A stretch of 64,000 nucleotides of DNA from Cyathus striatus (GCA_025738555.1 JAOVFP010000001.1:5704001-5768000); one strand, 5' to 3'; positions 22,873 through 34,763 are shown, counted from the stretch's first letter. Program-made: numbers and translations. The notes: generated from the sequence alone by a model not told the origin.

Positions 22873-25800
22873 TCAGTTTAGATTGGCCTTCTTCTTATAG
22901 TCTTCCAGTAGTTCTTGGGCGTTGCTTAAGTATTCTTCATGTACCCATTCATCTTTTGTGGATGAATATCCCTTCCATCGTATCCTGTATCGCATGACTG
23001 GTTCCATGCATTGATTCTTCCGTTTTTTAGGCATCTTGTGACCTACGATTGCTTCGATCTCCCACTCAGGCTTGGCTTCAATCAGGTCCAGGGGTGGTTC
23101 TAAGAAGTTTTTCCCATGGACAGAGGTTTCGACGTATGGCATGAGGAGGACCATGTTAAAGACAGGGTGAATGGTCCATTGTTCTGGGAGTTCTAATTTG
23201 TACATATAAGGTGCCAGTTTCTCAATGATTTTAAAAGGTCCTTCGCGTCTTGGTGCCATCTTTCTAGAAGGGTAAGAGATGGATAGGTTTTTTGTATCAA
23301 GCCACACCATGTCTCCAACTTCATATTTTGTGAATCCTCGTTTCTGTGCTTTGTGAGTCTTCTGTTGAGCAATTTGGATGAGGGCCTGTGCTTCTTTCCT
23401 TGCTTCTGCCATATCGTCTATCCTAATTTCCGCTTCTCTAACATAAGTGGTGTCTCTTATCGTGGGAGTAATGATCGGTTCATATCCATGCAATAAATAG
23501 AATGGAGATCTTTGTGTGACCGAGTTGACCTGAGCATTCCATGAGATTTCTGCTTCTGGGATGTGATTTGCCCATTCGTGTTGTCTAGCACTGCAGAAGC
23601 ATCGGAGATAAGTTTCGATCTCTTGGTTCATCCTTTCTGTTTGTCTGTCTGTTTGAGGGTGGTAGGCAGTAGAACCTTTCCACTTGATTTTATGGAAGTG
23701 AAGCATTGCTTGGAATACTTCTGCTATGAATCTTGTATCTCAGTCAGAAATGATTGCATTTGGAAGGCTGTATCGTCTGTAGAGTGTTTTCCGGATTAAG
23801 GTTGCCGTTCTTTCCGTGTTGAGTCCCTTCATGATGCAAGGTTCGAAAATTACCCCCTTAGTAGACCCATGGTCGACCATGACCATGATTGCATCAAATC
23901 CCTCGGATTTAGGTAAGTTGGTGATAAAGTCCATCAATACCTGAGAAAATGGTCTTGTAGTTTCTGGGATAGGAATAGGGTTGACAGGTGGTTTGGGTCT
24001 TTGATCATAAGCCATTTGTTGACAGATTGTGCATCCGGCGACATATTGTTTGACAAAAACTCCCATTCCAGGCCACCAGTATTCCTTTTTGACCTCTTTT
24101 TCTGTTGAACTTTGTCTGTGGTGTCCGGCAGGAAGGCTGTCGTGTTTGAGAGCTACAATGCTTCGTCGTAATTCTTTATCTTCAGGGACATAGACTCAAT
24201 CTCTAAAAAGAATAAGTCTGCTTTCAATTCGCCATTTGTCCAAAGAAGAGCGAATAGGAGGTATATCCTTAGCTTTGATAGCTGTGATAATTTTTTGAGC
24301 TAAGGTATCCTTTTCGGTTTGGTTAACAACCAGGTCTCTAAGTTCTGTAGATATCAAGTTTATGTGTAGGTCTGCATCTAGAACATTAGCAAACCAGTTG
24401 TCATATTCCGTGTCTAGAGTATTGATGAACCAATGGTCTGGTAAGACTATTAGACCATTGTTTTCATGTTCCCTGACAGGAGTTAAATCAGGTCGTTGTG
24501 AGATCATGTCAGCTTCAAGGTTCTTTTTCCCTTGTATATGTTGCATGTTGATGTCAAAATCCGAAAGGAAAAGGGACCATTGCACTTGTCGTCTGGTAAC
24601 TTTCTGAGGTTCTTGATAGTACTTCAGGTTTTCATGATCTGAGAACACGACTATCTTGTTCGGGTGTCCTTCGAGTAGGTGTCGCCATGCTTTGAAACCG
24701 TGAACAATTGCATACAGTTCTTTATCATAAATTTGGTAATTTCTTTCAGTTGCTGTAAACATGTGGGATATGTATCCACATGGTTTCCAGAATCCGTTCT
24801 TGTCTTCTTGTTTGAGAACTGCTCCGGTAGCGAAATCTGAGGCGTCGACTAACATAGTAAAAGGTTTCTCAGGATCTGGTATCCTGAGAATTGGTTCCTT
24901 TAAAAAGGCTTCCTTGAGGTCATCAAAAGATGTTTGTTGTTCTGTGCCCCAATTCCAAAGTTCGGTGTTCCTAGTTAGTTTAAGAATAGGTTCTATTCTT
25001 TTGCTATAGCAAGGAATAAATTGGCGGTAGAAGTTACAGAACCCTGCAAATGATTGAATTTCCTTGACTTTGGTGGGGGCAGGCCAATCCGCTATCCCAG
25101 TAAGTTTCTTTGGGTCCATGGCAATATTATTTGGCGTGATAATCATACCAAGATAGTCGACCTCTGTTACTTCAAATGAACATTTCTCAGGTTTTGCAAA
25201 TAGACCATTATTGCGTAATATTTGGAGAATTTCCTGTGTAATTCATTGATGAAGTTTGAGGTCATTCTTTGTGAAGATAAGAATGTCATCTAGGTATACT
25301 CAGACAAGTCCTTGTGCGATGTAGTCTTCTAGCAAGTGGTTTATCATTCACATAAAAGTTGCCAGTGAATTGCATAGTCCAAAGAACATGACAGTTGGTC
25401 TAAAGATGCCTCTTTTAGTGACAAAGGTGGCCTTTGACCTATCTTCTGGAACAATCTGGACTTTGTTATATGCTCCTCGGAGGTCCATTTTAGTGAAGAG
25501 ATCAGCACCCTTAAGGTCCTCTATGAGTTGTTTGATATGAGGTAAAGGGTAGCGGTCTTTGATGGTTCCATTGTTTAAATAGCGATAGTCCTGGCATGGT
25601 CTCATGTCGTCCATGTCTTTTTTCCCTACAAAGAAGAATCCTGCAGTATTTTCAGCATCTGTTGAATCTGGTAGAACTTCTTCAATGTATCCTTTTCGAA
25701 GGTTGTCATTGACAAATTCATTCATGGCTTTCTCTTCTCATATGCTAAGAGGGTATACTCTGCTTTTCCTAGGTAAGAAGTCATTTTTCATACAAATGTG

Positions 25801-26817
25801 ATGATCCCATGGTCGTGAAGGCGGGAATTCTTCTGAGGTGTCCTTATCAAAAATGTCCTTGTAATCCCAAAGGTGTTCTGGTACCATTTGTTCAAAGGTT
25901 TTCTTGACCTTTTCGGGTTCATAGGATAGCTGTTGTGAAATTGTCTGTTTTACTCTGATAGGAATTCCGTATTTTTCAGATAATGGTTCCTTCATTTCAT
26001 AAGATGTGCCTAGTCCATGTTCCATAAGAAGAGGATCTTCAATTTTTGTTAGAAAGGTTCGTAAATGAATGCTTTCAGCAGTCATTTCTTCGAGATCTTC
26101 ATCTTCAGCATCATTTATCCACATCCAGTATATTTCAATTGGATTCCAGTTGTCCTGTAATGGTAAATCCGGGATTTCTATCATCTTTTCATCAGGGATT
26201 CTTGTATCCTCGAGAAAATACCTGTAATCTTGAGGGAGCATTTCCATTTGCTCATTCTCCGATTCGTCGGGTATTTCTTCAATAGAGGTCAATGGTCCTG
26301 ATTGTTTGATTTCCAAGATAGGTTTCATTATCTTCATTCGAGCAATTGTCATAGCTTGTGCAAATCTTTGGTTGAATTGCCTGTCTAACCGCATTTGATC
26401 AATTTTCAAGGTTCCTTCCTTCCAGTTAATTTGAGGGTTTGTTTGTTCTAGGAAGGGGTAGCCCATAATAATTGATTCGTTCCCTAGTCCAGAAAGGTAA
26501 AATCGGGTAGGAATAGTGGCTGTTCCTACTTTTACTTTGTCGTCAACATAGTGTGAAATATATCCTTTTTTATTGAGAGTTCCATCTGCGTTGTATACCG
26601 GTGTTAGTTTTCCCAAAGGTTGTGGAGTAAGGTTGAATCTCTTCGCAGTTGCTCGACTCATAAAGTTTCCTCCAGCCCCTGAATCGATCAAGGCTGGGAC
26701 TGATCCCATGTTTCCTAATGTAACAGGAACTTGCATAGTATTTCGTTCAATATCAGCTATAATCACATTGGAAAGTAGAATAGGAGGCCCTACAGTGGGA
26801 TTAATAGTCCTCCTCAT
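22873..26817 (-). pseudogene. Gypsy-1 pol: aspartic protease, reverse transcriptase, RNase H, integrase, chromodomain
   Basis: One minus-strand frame of 1315 codons. Order: retropepsin with A-L-I-D-S-G-A-G (about 26680), reverse transcriptase with M-D-L-R-G-A-Y-N and V-Y-L-D-D-I-L-I-F (about 25270-25300), RNase H with L-V-D-A-S-D, integrase with the G-C-T-I-C-Q zinc region, D-F-I-T-N-L-P and Y-H-P-Q-T-D-R-Q-T-E-R, and a C-terminal chromodomain (Y-R-I-R-W-K-G-Y-S-S-T-K-D-E-W) at 22880-23010. Stops at 25738, 25348, 25300, 25243, 24196 and 23740 are all TGA and all lie where the family has Arg, for example in S-D-[R]-D-T-R-F. No frameshift was seen. The ATG overlaps the gag stop as ATGA. The domain set and chromodomain place it among chromoviruses. 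Confidence 0.92.
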
Positions 26818-27910
26818 TGAAAACCCATCTTGTTGATACTTTTGAAGTATTCAACTTGTTCGGCTCCTGGGAGTTCTGCGACTCTGAGTCTCATTTCTTC
26901 AGCAAGTTCTTTCCCAGTTATCTTTTTGATGAAGGGGTTATTATTCTTGTTGGTAGTTTGAGGGGTGGCTTCTTTGTTTCGATTCGGGCATTGCCGGGCC
27001 ATATGTCCTTTGGTTCCACAGATAAAACATTTCCCAGCTTGCAAATATTCCCTCGTGTTTTTGCATCTAGTCAGTTTATTTCCATGTGGTCTACGTCCAT
27101 GGCATTTGGGTCTCGGGTGGTAGTCTTTGGTCTAGGGGCAAAATATCCCCTTTGTCCAGTTTTGTTATATTGCTGGATCTGTCTGTAGTTTCAATCATCA
27201 TCTTGCCATTTTGCTATGGTGTTGGGAATATCTTTCTGAGTATGGATACTTTGAAGGAGAGGTCAGTTAAGGCCTGCCTTAAAAAGGTCCATTTTGGTAT
27301 AGTCATCAAGTCCCTCCACATGGCTGACGAGTATCTCGAATTCCATGATATATTCATCAGCTGTTCCTTTTCCTTGGGTCAAATTCTGGAGTTTGTGGAA
27401 GGCTTCGTCTTTTTCATCTACGGGATCAAAGTTCTTCTTGAAATCTTCTTTAAAAGCAGCCCAAGTTCCTGGAGCCGGTGTATCGGTTTTGAACATTTCA
27501 TTTTGTTTCTTCTCCTTCCAGTTTCCAGCGATTCCTCCCCCAATGTATGACATGGCGTACATTATCTTTTTTGCATCCATGTCATAAATCTTGTCATTTA
27601 TCAAAAAATAGGATTCGACATCTCGAAGCCATTTTTTGGATTTCTTTTTGTCTCCTTCGAAAACAGTGGGAGGGTTTAGCCTCAATTCCTTGTCATTAAC
27701 TTTCGGTGCTGGTGTATCTGTGTTAGACATGCTAGCATCTGTTTCATGGTCAGAAATTGTGGAAGGTGTTGTCGATCTGGGGAGTGGAGGGTATCCTTCA
27801 TCTGCAGTGACGTATTCGTCATTATCTGGAGGTTGGTTTCTTTTTAGATGTTCAACTAGTTCCTGAGCTAGTGAAGTTTCTGAGATCTGTTGGGTAGGGT
27901 TCCTTTGCAT
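26814..27910 (-). pseudogene. Gypsy-1 gag: capsid region and CCHC zinc knuckle
   Basis: ATG at 27910 opens a frame with the capsid-like block L-N-P-P-T-V-F-E-G-D and W-A-A-F-K-E-D-F-K-K-N-F, typical of Gypsy gag. TGA stops follow at 27263, 27191 and 27071, each at a probable Arg. A one-base shift in an A run near 27061 then moves to the frame of the knuckle C-F-I-C-G-T-K-G-H-M-A-R-Q-C (about 27015). The gag frame stops at 26814-26816 inside ATGA, where pol begins. The same frame is open upstream of 27910 apart from two more TGA codons (27953, 27992), so the real N terminus may lie further up. Confidence 0.85.
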
Positions 27911-28207
27911 CGGGGTCAGTTCTTTTGAAAAGAATTGTCTGGGTGTGGGAATTCATGATAGTGTGGGTTTCGAAGTTGTGGTATCAACTACTCATTTCCC
28001 GATGGGTTTGCTCGAGCTAGTGATAGACGCAAATGGGTTTAAGCTTCCTCCCTCTTGTGACGAGGTCCATATAAGTCCTTCTGGTTGGGACTTCGGCTTC
28101 TCTTCGTCTTCTGAGTCAGAACTCTCTGGAGCTTTAAATCTCCAGGGGGTTGTTGTTGTTTTGGTTCAATGTGTCAGGGTGCTGCACTGAGTAGTGCAAG
28201 CAGTCGG

Positions 28208-28220
28208 CAAGCTTCAGCTT
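28208..28220 (-). other. Gypsy-1 primer-binding site, self-priming type
   Basis: One base after the 5' LTR the transcript reads AAGCTGAAGCTTG. This is perfectly complementary over 13 nt to a CAAGCTTCAGCTT segment inside the LTR (28402-28414). It does not begin with TGG as tRNA-primed sites do. This is the arrangement of Tf1/sushi chromoviruses, where the 5' end of the RNA folds back as primer. Confidence 0.7.
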
Positions 28221-28221
28221 T

Positions 28222-28707
28222 TGTTACGATAAAGTTCTGGTTGGGACGTTTATTGTACAAGTCCGATAGTCACGTGATTTACAAGTTCAAAGAACAAGTT
28301 TAATCAGTTTATCGAGTTCGAGTCTCTATTCATGAGCTCTTAAGTTGGTTAGACTTAAGTACGAGCGAAGTGAATGAATCAAAGTAAAGCTAGTTCGATT
28401 TAAGCTGAAGCTTGAGCTCTTCAGCCCAAGTTACTACTGTTTAAATACAAACAAGTCTGTACTAATAATAAATAGAAATGTAACTAAATAAGTCAAGATG
28501 CTGCGCATCGATGGTGCATTGCTGCGGCGCAGTAAGAAGAAAGAAAGGTATACTAAGTAAAGTAATATGACTCAAGATGAGTCAAGAACAAATGACAGTT
28601 GTGTAAGTAAAGAAGTCATGTGTTTGGTATCAAAGGTGATACCAAACAAGTCAATGAAAATAGAAGAAATCATATGTAAATAGAAGAAAGTAAAGAAAAT
28701 CGTAACA
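28222..28707 (-). repeat. Gypsy-1 5' LTR (right on the + strand) with promoter
   Basis: 486 bp. On the coding strand TATTTAAA lies at 28447-28440, about 30 nt before position 28414, where the segment complementary to the primer-binding site begins. That makes 28414 the likely transcription start: U3 about 293 bp and R-U5 about 193 bp. Confidence 0.9.
28440..28447 (-). promoter_or_regulatory. TATA box of Gypsy-1
   Basis: TATTTAAA on the minus strand, about 26-33 nt upstream of the inferred start at 28414. Confidence 0.6.
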
Positions 28708-29134
28708 CTTCCATGAACTTCTTGACATCCAGCCATTTTTGCCGATGTTGAAGCTGGATGTATGTTACATTGGACCAATAGGTAATAATCCAAAGAGGTA
28801 AGTGCATCATTTGGTTTAAACCAGTTGAAACCTTAACTGATAATATTGCTTCCTTTATCTCTCTGTACTCCTTTTTCAACTAGCTAAGCAATTCAATCCC
28901 AGGAACTGGCAGTGCACGCATATATTCAAGATCTTCAATGGCTGGGGGCTTGTTGCTGAAGGCATTTGGTGCAATGGTTCCAGGGGACGAAGAATCTGTT
29001 GGAATGCTGGGCAGTGGGAACTCTAGAAGCTTGATGACAGATGCATGATCTTGTGGAAGAAGTTTTGCATAGAGTGTAGCAGGAATAATAAAAGAGTCCA
29101 TGATGCTATGAGATGCCAGGTATAAGTTGACCAT
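28708..29134 (-). pseudogene. Ulp1-DDE transposon gene, N-terminal part, cut off by Gypsy-1
   Basis: Across the CTTCC duplication the minus-strand frame runs from K-K-F-M-E here into V-R-I-Q-T-K-E on the other side of Gypsy-1 without a shift. The block P-L-W-I-I-T-Y-W-S and Q-K-W-L-D-V recalls the region before the Ulp1 fold in agaricomycete Ulp1-type transposon proteins. An in-frame TAG lies at 28880-28882; unlike the other stops it cannot be a CpG change from CGA. The upstream exon 28880-29134 is Pro-rich and begins at an ATG; earlier exons were not recognised. Confidence 0.65.
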
Positions 29135-30690
29135 TGAAGTAGCTGGGAAGAACAGGAAACAGAATGAGAGACTGAAATGGACATTTTCAGAGCTCCTTCA
29201 CTGCCTTTGCCAAGTACTGTAATGCATGGTTCATTAACGGTAGTCATTATAATAGCTTTCATACAAGTAAGTAGTTTAGAAATTGCTTTCAAAAGAAATT
29301 CTGAATAATAAAATGCATTAGCAAGGATTGAAACCCCCATCTTGTAAACATTACAAACCAAGCAACTACATCAAAGACTTAACTGTTTAGCTACTCTACA
29401 GTGTTCATGTATACGTTACCTACTAATACACAGTCAATTCTCAAGCAAGGAGAAAAGTGCTGAATTTTCCTCCCTTGTCACACTGTCTCAGCTGAAGTGT
29501 CAAATAGTGTACCTAGTTCAAGATGTCACACTCAAACCAGGGTGACGAATTGATTGTAATAGTACAGTATCCAATGATATTCTGCAATTGACAATACTAG
29601 ATACAGTAGTCAAGTACTTTAAGTAGCGAGTAGATAAGTAAATATATGTATGTACCCTTTTTAGCAACAGTATGAGACTTAGCGCTTAGCCTTAAGTCGA
29701 GTCTGGTTCTTACAGTCACACTGTTAAAGAGGTTGAAAAAGGATTGGATTTATGTGTCTATCTAGTAACATTTATATACCTTTTGTACTACCTATTGCTA
29801 GATCATTCTCAATACATCTTCTAAGATGTAGCTGTCTAAAGTCTCTTCTATAATATCCTACTACTGCTACTGGAACATTCTCAATGGTTCAGTTAAGTTG
29901 TAGATGCTTTGAGAGTGTCTTTTACCATTATGTGAGTCCAGAGCAGTCCATACTTGGTGATCTTGGACTTTCCTATTTAAATGCTTCTTACTCCTTAGAT
30001 ATTTAATTGATAAGATCGAATTGGATTGAGTGGCACAGCTGCAAAGTGATGAAATGATGAGATACAGAGATGAAATGGTAAGGAAAAGAAGAGAAAGGGC
30101 AAGGAAATACGTTAACTCTATGAATAGTTGAATATCCATAACATGAGGTCTACGGGTTCAACAGACACTAGTAGGGCAAGCACAAGATAGTTGCAAATGG
30201 CATGAATGTCATCTTCTGTGGGTCGAAATATATCTGGCCAGTATGGGCCCTTGATGGATCTGGAACAAGCCTCCCAATGCTCCAGAGAATACACTGTTCA
30301 GATAATAGTCACTAAATTTTATGATGGAATGGATTTGAACCACCTACGAGTGACTTGACACCTACCCCACCCATACTATATTGCAGCCCTGGCTCCCAGG
30401 CCACAACACAACCACTTTACGGTGCGCACTCCCCAAAAGATGCCTCCACTTCTCCCCTCCTGGTGCCCTACCCTTGGCAGGACATCCCAAGTTTCACTAT
30501 ATATAGATGACAGATCACACATACACCTCTTTCTCTTCTACAATACAATTTATATTACCTCTTACAACACTTTTACTTACAAGTAGACGCTCCCATATTG
30601 CGACATATGGTACCCCATCACCGACATTAAATACATGATTGCAAAAAACAATAGTCACTAAATAGTGAAACTTGAGAGGTTCAACTCTGA
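29135..30690. other. AT-rich region, probably the end of the Ulp1-DDE element and flank
   Basis: No gene supported. A stretch near 30330-30430 contains, on the minus strand, a B-box-like GGTTCAAATCC but no convincing A box. No terminal inverted repeat matching the 17.5-kb side was found. Confidence 0.3.
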
Positions 30691-31642
30691 CACAGCAGGC
30701 AAGACTATTTTATTCCAGGAGTGATTATGATAAATATCTTGGACATATTTTAACAAATTTTTAATATACAGAATTTTAAATCTTATAGCACTCATCTCTG
30801 CCATAAAATACATGAATTATTTTAAATTTCTGACAGCCACATTTGTATTAGAATACCTTATAAAATTTTAGATATTCAATGTATATACAAGAGGAAATCA
30901 CTTTAAATTTTGTGAGGGAAAGTACTGTTAAGATAATCTTAGAATATTTTACATTTTCAATCAATAATTAACAAATTTCTTGCATATTTTCATCAGCTGG
31001 ATATACATAGAGTATTAGCTGTTTACTTCAAATTTTATGGATATATTTTATGAAAATTAACCAGCAGAATGCTCATACTTGTGGTTTGCAAAATATTCGC
31101 AAAATATGCTTTTAAAATGTATAATATTATGTCAATATTCTGCAGATTACAAGTTATAAAATTTAAAATATTCTGCTGCTTAATATGTCCAGAATATGTT
31201 CAGAATATTTTAAATCAATAGACTGATTTTTGTCAATACTTCCCCTAGCAAAATTTAAAGTAGTTGTCATTTAATAATCTCTTATATATGCACTGAATAC
31301 TTTAAATAAATAGAATATATTCCATATATATTCTGCTGATGATAATATGCAAGAAACTTGTTGATCATTGACTGAAAATGTAAAATATTATAAAATTATT
31401 TTGACAATACTTTCCCTCACAACATTTAAAGTAAATTTCTCTTGTATATACACTGAATATCTAAAATTTTATAAGGTATTCTAATACAAATGTGGCTGCC
31501 AGAAATTTAAAATAATTCTTGTATTTTATGGAAGAGATTGGTGCTATAAAAATTTAAAATTCTGTATAGTAAAAATTTGTTAAAATGTGTCCAAGATATT
31601 TATTATAATCACTCCTGGAATAAAACAGTCTTGCCTGCTGTG
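30691..31642. mobile_element. 952-bp foldback (long inverted repeat) element
   Basis: The two halves are imperfect inverted copies along most of their length; the outer 250 bp match closely. Ends are CACAGCAGGCAAGACT and its inverse. TGA flanks both sides (30688-30690 and 31643-31645), a 3-bp duplication. CACA ends with a 3-bp duplication are reminiscent of CACTA elements, but no transposase is present. Very AT-rich; the whole element could fold into one hairpin. Confidence 0.72.
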
Positions 31643-33688
31643 TGAACTGACAGGTTTTGACTTCATGTTGTTGTAACTTGTTGGTGCATGTGGATCATTA
31701 GCGATTGCACACTTTTGTTCAACACACCTTCCCATTCTGGATCATTCGACACCCGTGGCTCATGAAGTCTGAGACCTCACTCAAGCAGCTGCTCCTCTGT
31801 GATTCTACTTAATTATTCTCAGGCTTCGGTTCAACTAAACATGGAGAATTAATGAAAGCCTGACACAAATGAAATCGGGAAAGGCAGGACAAAACTATAG
31901 CAATAATGCTTGAAGAGCATTGCAATCCATCTATAAAGATATGGTCTCCTAATATGTCATACGAAGTAGAAGACTTCAATAGGTTTCAGGGATGAGGGAA
32001 TCATGCAATGATTGTGGTACAAATGGATGTTTGATTTTTATTTCTTGCCAGATCCACTCACAAGAACACTGTGTCTAAGGAATGACTGAAGTGGTTATCA
32101 ATCCAAGTGTTAGACTCTACAATACTGTCCGCGGAGGTCATATAGTATATCATAGTATACCTATGGTTCCTAATAATCATTTCCCAAACTATAACCCTCA
32201 TCACTATAATCTTCCAGTCCCAAGGAATACTAGGGACGAATATAAGTATAAGTTAAAGTGATTTGAGACACGGTCCAGAAATTGGCAATTGAAAAGATCC
32301 CTTTTAAACAATAGCACATGAAGAAGAATGAAATCTCAGCAATAAGAAAGAATATATGCATAATTTTCCACTTCTACTGAGATGTCTACGGAGTGGTGCG
32401 TGATGACAGTGGCAAACTTGAAGTTCTCGGACACTAAGTAACTTACTTTGAAGAGCTCGTATTCAATAACTTGTCTTCTCAGGTGGTACTAGAGAGGGTA
32501 AGAATCCCTCACTCAGTTTTCTACATGGTGAATCATTGTTATTTATACACCCAAGATAGTGTATATTTCATCCTCCGAAGTCAAACCACTTCGGCTCGTC
32601 GTTCGTGGGAATTTAAATGTATTAAGTAAGCCTAGCTTAGTAATCACATTAACCACCAGCAATTAAACGTCAGCGCCCAAGCACCTCCAACTCCAAGCAC
32701 CCGAGCGTTCAATTGCTACTCACACGGCACACGGAGTTCCTCAACCAACTTCAAGTTTAAATCAAACAAACGAGATCCCAGCATAAATAACATTCATTCA
32801 TTCAATCATTTCATCCTTCCCACCACGACCCTCAGCTTATAAGAATAGTTCACCAAGGCCCGGTAAGTACCAGTGCCAGTACCAGGGACAAGGAACAGTG
32901 CAAAGGGGGAAAGGAAGAAAAATGCCAACTACATAATAATACTACCTAACTAGCTACATACATGGATTCACTTTGTTTGAAAAAAGCACGCGTAGCCAAA
33001 GGGAGAAAAGAATATGTAAGAGAGAAAAGGCAATATGTACACAAGAACAGGGAATCGGGGTAAACAAAGAGGGTCAGACCAAAAGAAGGGGGGGTAGGCA
33101 AGAAAAAAGGCAAGAAGGCATGACGATACATCATATCACACGATGCAGTTATCATACATACAACATATATAAATCTCTGCTTCGGGACATACGGAGATGT
33201 AATAATATAGGGACAAAAGGGCGGGTGTTGTTGTGTGTGGCGTAGGTATGTATGAAGAAAGCAAGGGCGATAGCAATAGGGATATTGTTGGTGTTCATGG
33301 GGTGTGTGGGGGTAGTAAGAGGGCGTTTTAAGGTCGTATGTACGTCCCGTGTGAACACGGAGTTGCCTATGCAACGGAGGAATTGACACCCGGAATGTAA
33401 AAACTAAAGGCAAAGAAGGGGAAGGAAGAAGGAAAAGAGATAGATAGATGGACAGTGGCAAGACAAGAAGAAATGTGGTGTGCATGGTGGTCGTGGGCGG
33501 ATTCCGGTCACACTGCGTCATGGAGGGTGGGAATACAATCTACAGCGGCTAGAGGAATACAGTAAGGTACTTCGAGTAGAGAGAGACGCAGAGAGGCCGG
33601 ATGCAACGATCACACAATTTAGCCTGCGTATACGAGGTTAGAAAGGGGAAGAGCGAAGAGCGAAGGTAGGGAGACGTACTTTGGCTCC
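31643..33688. other. Intergenic, AT-rich, no gene supported
   Basis: Short ORFs on both strands (for example near 32950-33520) lack recognisable features. The right end holds the 3' region of the gene at 33689-34763. Confidence 0.4.
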
Positions 33689-34763
33689 TTAGGCCTCAGC
33701 AGACTCAGCTTCGGGTTCCTCAGCGATCGTCTCGCCAGCTGGAACGGCAGCGGCAGCAGGCTCCTGACCTTCAACCTAGACGCGGGCAGTGTCAGCGATC
33801 ATATTGGTGCGCAATGCGAGGTTAAAGGAACAATGGTGTAATAGGCGCCGAGGCATTCACGGGCAGTGTGCTAGAAGACATACGACGTCGATAAGACTAA
33901 CAAAGTCGATCCACCTCGGGGAGAGTGCGGAGTGAGGGGGAGCATGTACCCCATGATGGAAAACCCCCCAGGGACGAAAAAAGGGGGGAAAAGACAAGAA
34001 CGCCCACAGCTCCACAGAATTAGAGTACTAACCTTCGATGCGGGCTTCTTGGAGCCAGCCCGTGAAGGAGGCTTGACGGATCCAGCACGGGAGGCAGCCT
34101 TGGCAGCCTTTGAAGCGGGCTTCTCAACTTTGGATGCAGGCTTTTCAGCCTTGGAGGCAGGTTTAGCGGCTTTGGAGGCGGGCTTGTCTGCTTTGGCAGG
34201 GGCAGGGGCGGTGGCGGCTGGCTCTGCGGGTGCTTCGCCTGCCTTGGAGGTTTCTGCGGCTTTGGAAGCTGGCTTGGCGGCCTTTGAGGTTGGTTTAGCC
34301 TTTGATGCAGGCTTGGCCTGCGGTAAGAGAGTGTATCAGTATGAGGAGGGGGTAGGAAGACGGAGGTGAGAAAACGAACCTTCTTGGAGGGGGGAGCTTT
34401 TTCGCCTTCGACAGCTGCACCGTTGGTGTCCTCGTCCTTGCGCTTCCGTCCGCGCGAAGACTTGGGCTTCTCTTCTTTGGCCTTGGGAGCAGGCTCCTGC
34501 TCATCGGCCTTGTCAACGACCATCTTGTCTGCGTCCTTGTCCTCAGCAGCGGGAGCGGCGTCAAGCTCGTCCTTCTTTTCGTCGTCAGACTTGTCCTGGG
34601 AAGGCTCAGCGTTCTTGTCCTTCTTGTCAACCTTCTTCGCTCTGGGTTTTGCATGTTTTTTGGTTGCTGGTTCAGATTTTGGCAGGTCCTTGATGCGGGA
34701 GGAGCGACGGGGCTCGGGGGCTGGTGCGTCTGGATCAGAGGAGGCTGCTGCTTTGCGAGGCAT
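33689..34763 (-). CDS. Lysine/alanine-rich nuclear-type protein with AT-hook-like motif
   Basis: Three exons on the minus strand, 34763-34380, 34317-34033 and 33775-33689, total 251 codons, all in phase. It starts M-P-R-K-A-A-A, carries R-R-S-S-R-I-K-D-L-P at about 19-28, an acidic and lysine-rich middle, an S-R-G-R-K-R-K AT-hook-like motif near residue 105, then repeated K-P-A-S-K-A-A units through exon 2 like a histone H1 tail, and an acidic tail rich in E and A. This composition fits a chromatin-associated or DNA-binding architectural protein in the nucleus; the name is not certain. The plus-strand ORF over exon 2 is a shadow of the repeats. Intron 2 (257 nt) is unusually long for this window. 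Confidence 0.8.

Larger units (their letters stand above)
21058..28707 (-). mobile_element. Gypsy-1: complete chromodomain Ty3/Gypsy retrotransposon (chromovirus), nonsense-ridden
   Basis: A 7650-bp element with two 486-bp LTRs beginning TGTTA and ending TAACA, and a 5-bp CTTCC duplication. Coding strand is minus: gag, then pol (protease, reverse transcriptase, RNase H, integrase, chromodomain), then an extra zinc-knuckle ORF. Pol keeps one frame of 1315 codons with six TGA codons and no TAA or TAG. The element is inserted in the Ulp1-DDE gene, so it is younger than that transposon. Confidence 0.93.

Noticed and set aside
17552..29134. Classical RIP (CpA to TpA) as the mutation process
   Set aside because: RIP would produce many TAA and TAG stops from CAA and CAG. 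The stops are nearly all TGA and the LTR differences are CpG-type.
30320..30430. A second SINE with GGTTCAAATCC
   Set aside because: The B box is good but no convincing A box lies at a suitable distance.
33932..34369. Plus-strand ORF over exon 2 of the nuclear protein
   Set aside because: Its repeats are the complement of the K-P-A-S-K-A-A units of the minus-strand gene, which has consistent splicing.
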